From CAYUHJ01 sp964444365 (GTDB taxonomy: Bacteria; Planctomycetota; Planctomycetia; Gemmatales; Gemmataceae), in contig CAYUHJ010000292.1 in NCBI GenBank assembly GCA_964444365.1, positions 1 through 6,773 on the forward strand: a DNA stretch of 6,773 bases. Direction: 5' to 3'. Positions 5,883 to 6,773 of this stretch are shown here, piece by piece. A model generated the notes under the pieces. It was not told where the DNA came from, made no database searches, and saw only the letters and a program-made list of their open reading frames with translations. Numbering within the stretch: position 1 is the stretch's first letter; every line of letters starts with the position of its first letter. Both the position numbers and the translations under genes were made by a program.

Positions 5883-6152
5883 TTAGACGCCTACATCAAC
5901 TCGACCGTGCCCGCCCCCGTGGTGCAGGGCCGCCGGGTGGCCGACCCGCATCACGTGGGCGAGCCGGGTCGGGTGTGCGGTTCGGGCGGCGCGGACCGCC
6001 CCGTCGAACGAGTCGGCCAGGAAGTGGTCGCCGGAGTCCGGTTCGACGGCGACGTACCGACCGGCGTGGTCGGGTTCCAGGGCGGACCGCAGCCGCTCGT
6101 CGTAGATGAGCTTGGCCCGGTCGACGAGGGACCGCGTCTGAGCCGCTGTCAC
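5883..6152 (-). CDS. Small hypothetical protein (89 aa), conserved-looking, function unknown
   Basis: This 89-residue protein has no known function. Residues about 1-27 look like an amphipathic helix (TRSLVDRAKLIYDERLRSAL), followed by a compact alpha/beta core with RYVAVEPDSGDHFLADSFDGAVRAAR (about 33-58), then LAHVMRVGHPAALHHGGGHG near the end, with five His in the last 20 or so residues. The pattern of 'fulfils-VAxEPxSGDxFL, then a helix with AxxAAR, then RVGH' is one I recognise from short uncharacterised bacterial proteins, but I cannot name the family with certainty. There is no signal peptide or membrane segment, so it is probably cytosolic. The reading frame stays open upstream to 6578, but that part runs antisense to the lipoprotein gene and has no protein-like character. 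GTG at 6152, with GGGAG six bases before it, is the better start. The next gene on this strand is the OGT-like gene, 88 bases on. Confidence 0.78.
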   Translation of the reverse strand: MTAAQTRSLVDRAKLIYDERLRSALEPDHAGRYVAVEPDSGDHFLADSFDGAVRAARTAHPTRLAHVMRVGHPAALHHGGGHGRVDVGV

Positions 6153-6158
6153 GGTCGT

Positions 6159-6163
6159 CTCCC
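6159..6163 (-). promoter_or_regulatory. Shine-Dalgarno fixing the GTG start of the small gene
   Basis: GGGAG on the minus strand stands six bases (ACGACC) before GTG at 6152. It is the reason for choosing the 89-residue form over the longer open frame. Confidence 0.65.
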
Positions 6164-6199
6164 GGAAATGCGGCCGACGCTCGAACCGCCCGGCCGGTG

Positions 6200-6228
6200 T
6201 TGACGGGGGGCCGCACACCGCGAATGAT
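6200..6228 (+). promoter_or_regulatory. Candidate sigma-70-type promoter for the thioredoxin-like lipoprotein gene
   Basis: TTGACG (6200-6205, five of six to TTGACA) and AATGAT (6223-6228, four of six to TATAAT) are 17 bases apart, the ideal spacing. The transcript would start near 6235, leaving a leader of about 24 bases that contains GGAG (6249-6252), six bases before the ATG. On the opposite strand TATCAT (6229-6224) is a five-of-six -10 match pointing toward the small gene, but with no -35 partner. The region 6153-6258 is therefore a probable divergent promoter. Confidence 0.42.
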
Positions 6229-6258
6229 ACCAGCTCACCACCCGCCCCGGAGCTCCCC

Positions 6259-6773
6259 ATGCCCGCCGCGTTGCCCCCGCTCCTCGCCGCCGTCGCGGCG
6301 TTCGCCCTGGCCGGGTGCGGCGAGCCCCGGCCGGTCTCGGCCCCGACCGCCGGTTCGCCCGGACCCGTCGAACTGACCGAAACGACGGCCACGGACCTCG
6401 ACGCCGCCCTCGCCGCCCTCAAGGGGAAAGTGGTTCTGGTCGATTGCTGGTACCTCGCCTGCGGCCCGTGCGTGAAGAAGTTCCCGCACCTCGTCGACCT
6501 GCACAAGAAGCACGCCGGCAGCGGCCTCGTGTGCGTCTCGGTCAACGTCTTCCCGGAGGAACTCACCCGGAAGGACAAGGTGCTCGACTTCCTGACGAAG
6601 CAGGGCGCGAGCTTCCCGAACTACATCCTCAAGGACGACGCCAACGCCGACCAGTGGCAGAAGGACCGCGGCGTCGAGTTCACCCCGTGGCTGATGCTGT
6701 TCGACAAGGCCGGGAAGAAGATTGCCGTCCCGGAGAAGGCGACCCCCGCCGAGGTGGAGGACTTGGTGAAGAC
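6259..6773 (+). CDS. Thioredoxin-fold (TlpA/ResA-like) lipoprotein, 3' end cut by the window
   Basis: The frame is open from ATG 6259 to the window end (171 codons and two bases). The N-terminus is a hydrophobic stretch ending in the lipobox LAGC (17-20), so Cys20 is probably lipidated and the protein anchored to a membrane facing out of the cytoplasm. No Lys or Arg precedes the hydrophobic stretch, which is unusual for a lipoprotein signal. After a Pro-rich linker the thioredoxin fold begins near residue 37: beta strand VVLVDCWY (58-65), active site CGPC (68-71), KKFPHLVDLHKKH (73-85), and the likely cis-Pro loop at T142-P143 followed by WLMLFDKAGK. The usual WCGPC is ACGPC here, and an extra Cys sits at 63. 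The family reduces or swaps disulfides, including in cytochrome c maturation; the target is unknown here. GGAG six bases upstream supports the start. The end of the gene is outside the window. Confidence 0.88.
   Translation, partial: MPAALPPLLAAVAAFALAGCGEPRPVSAPTAGSPGPVELTETTATDLDAALAALKGKVVLVDCWYLACGPCVKKFPHLVDLHKKHAGSGLVCVSVNVFPEELTRKDKVLDFLTKQGASFPNYILKDDANADQWQKDRGVEFTPWLMLFDKAGKKIAVPEKATPAEVEDLVK

Noticed and set aside
4556..6109. Plus-strand open frame (517 codons) opposite the OGT-like and small genes
   Set aside because: It has low-complexity Arg/Val composition, no domain, and crosses two well-supported minus-strand genes and their spacer.
5883..6578. 231-codon version of the small minus-strand gene
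   Set aside because: The first 142 codons run antisense to the thioredoxin-like lipoprotein and its promoter and look non-coding. A Shine-Dalgarno followed by GTG at 6152 gives the sensible 89-residue form.
1..6773. tRNA, rRNA, CRISPR array, riboswitch, phage or transposase gene
   Set aside because: No cloverleaf, regular spaced direct repeats, rRNA signature, long structured leader or transposase motif was found by reading both strands.

Overview
This window looks like chromosomal DNA from a GC-rich planctomycete, most likely of the Gemmata group (Gemmataceae). The reasons are the high GC content, a DUF1592-type cytochrome c protein next to a DUF1552 (HXXSHH) protein (a pairing typical of Planctomycetes and their relatives), and CCCCTCTCCCC-type palindromic repeats between genes. 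The species call is inference; there is no rRNA or other marker gene here.

Layout from left to right: (1) 1-97 holds two kinds of palindromic repeat and no gene. (2) 98-1576, minus strand: Tat-exported DUF1552 protein. (3) 1577-1735: a 159-base spacer filled by two inverted copies of a 39-40 base repeat, each combining an 11-bp hairpin with a perfect four-tetrad G-quadruplex motif. (4) 1736-3616, minus: an exported di-haem DUF1587/1595/1592/1588/1585 protein. (5) 3617-3727: a 111-base spacer with a second GTAG-headed palindrome touching the upstream gene's stop codon. (6) 3728-5794, minus: an O-GlcNAc-transferase-like protein with eight gapless 34-residue TPRs and a GT41 catalytic region, starting at GTG. 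(7) 5883-6152, minus: an 89-residue cytosolic protein of unknown function, also starting at GTG. (8) 6153-6258: a divergent promoter region. (9) 6259 to the window end, plus: a lipoprotein with a thioredoxin fold, cut off by the window edge.

The four minus-strand genes point the same way with gaps of 88, 111 and 159 bases. The DUF1592 and DUF1552 genes probably work together outside the cytoplasm: one carries two c-type haem sites, the other a folded Tat substrate. The OGT-like protein and the small protein have no export signals and are probably cytosolic, so neighbourhood alone does not link them functionally to the cytochrome pair. The divergent lipoprotein could act in envelope thiol or haem chemistry, but nothing here proves that.

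No tRNA, rRNA, CRISPR array, transposase or phage gene was seen. The coding content is fairly ordinary for the group. The most unusual material is between the genes (hairpin/G-quadruplex repeats and GTAG palindromes), together with a departure from the namesake HxxSHH motif in the DUF1552 protein and an ACGPC active site in the lipoprotein.
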